This document shows, piece after piece, positions 24,524 through 24,634 of a DNA stretch of 24,634 nucleotides; position 1 is the stretch's first letter, and each line of letters starts with the position of its first letter. This DNA comes from JBCCFW01 sp039029535 (lineage in GTDB: Bacteria > Acidobacteriota > JBCCFW01), in the NCBI GenBank assembly GCA_039029535.1, contig JBCCFW010000107.1, forward strand, positions 1 through 24,634, written 5' to 3'. Made by a program: the position numbers and the translations under genes. The notes under the pieces were generated by a model. That model saw nothing but the letters and a program-made list of their open reading frames with translations. It was not told the DNA's origin and ran no database searches.

Positions 24524-24634
24524 TCACGGGTCCGCGTGGCTCGCGCGCCAGGGAATTGCGGCCTCAGGCAAGGAGAGAGGAGGAAGTCGATGCTCGTCCA
24601 TCGATCGACGACGAACGACACCGCATGAGGCCGC
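24524..24634. other. Right-edge gap, 111 bp, with strong ribosome site before a 12-codon ORF
   Basis: On the plus strand AAGGAGAGAGGAGG precedes ATG 24590. The ORF it opens is only 12 codons and ends in an ATGA (24625-24628), so a further gene could start at 24625 and run out of the window. It could be a leader peptide or chance. Upstream of the zincin gene, CAGACT on the minus strand resembles the TAGACT/TAGAAT boxes of the kinase genes. Confidence 0.25.

Overview
The window is dense, very GC-rich bacterial DNA with third codon positions strongly biased to G/C. It holds long Ser/Thr kinase fusions, STAND ATPases, TPR proteins, HTTM membrane proteins, an outer-membrane barrel and many secreted proteins. 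This mix fits a Gram-negative, large-genome lineage. A planctomycete is my first guess and a myxobacterium my second; this is inference from gene content. I see no rRNA, tRNA, CRISPR array or insertion sequence. Nearly every base is accounted for by 13 genes, and all gene-free gaps are under 150 bp.

Region 1 (1-6553, minus strand). Reading in transcription order, an ADP-ribosylglycohydrolase stands alone. It is followed by a tightly packed three-gene unit: an outer-membrane barrel protein, a secreted protein of unknown role and an orphan membrane sensor histidine kinase. 68 bp further on is a secreted ChaN-type protein fused to an alpha/beta-hydrolase-like domain, cut by the window edge. This looks like an envelope sensing and uptake module.

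Region 2 (6628-16694) holds three giant signal-transduction ATPases. Two tandem plus-strand paralogues each carry kinase, NB-ARC-like STAND ATPase and TPR regions. They meet, 10 bp apart, a minus-strand protein with an HTH-like region, a NACHT ATPase and an FGE-sulfatase-like (C-type-lectin-fold) domain. The start of that third protein is uncertain. A pair of 12-bp dyad repeats exactly 20 bp apart lies near it.

Region 3 (16728-23878, plus strand) is the most novel part. Two secreted helical paralogues of no family I recognise share a core that is about 80% identical. After a strong 13-bp hairpin come three translationally coupled genes: a small single-pass membrane protein with a WRMF motif, an HTTM-domain protein with C-terminal TPRs, and a divergent HTTM-like/TPR protein. 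HTTM is the membrane domain of vitamin-K-dependent gamma-carboxylase. The layout suggests a membrane module plus two dedicated exported partners, perhaps substrates; this is inference.

Region 4 (23885-24634). A minus-strand zincin-like protein (HEVGH) converges on the HTTM operon. Its coding frame is open to 24523 but has no ATG, GTG or TTG where the protein should begin. The last 111 bp hold no clear gene.
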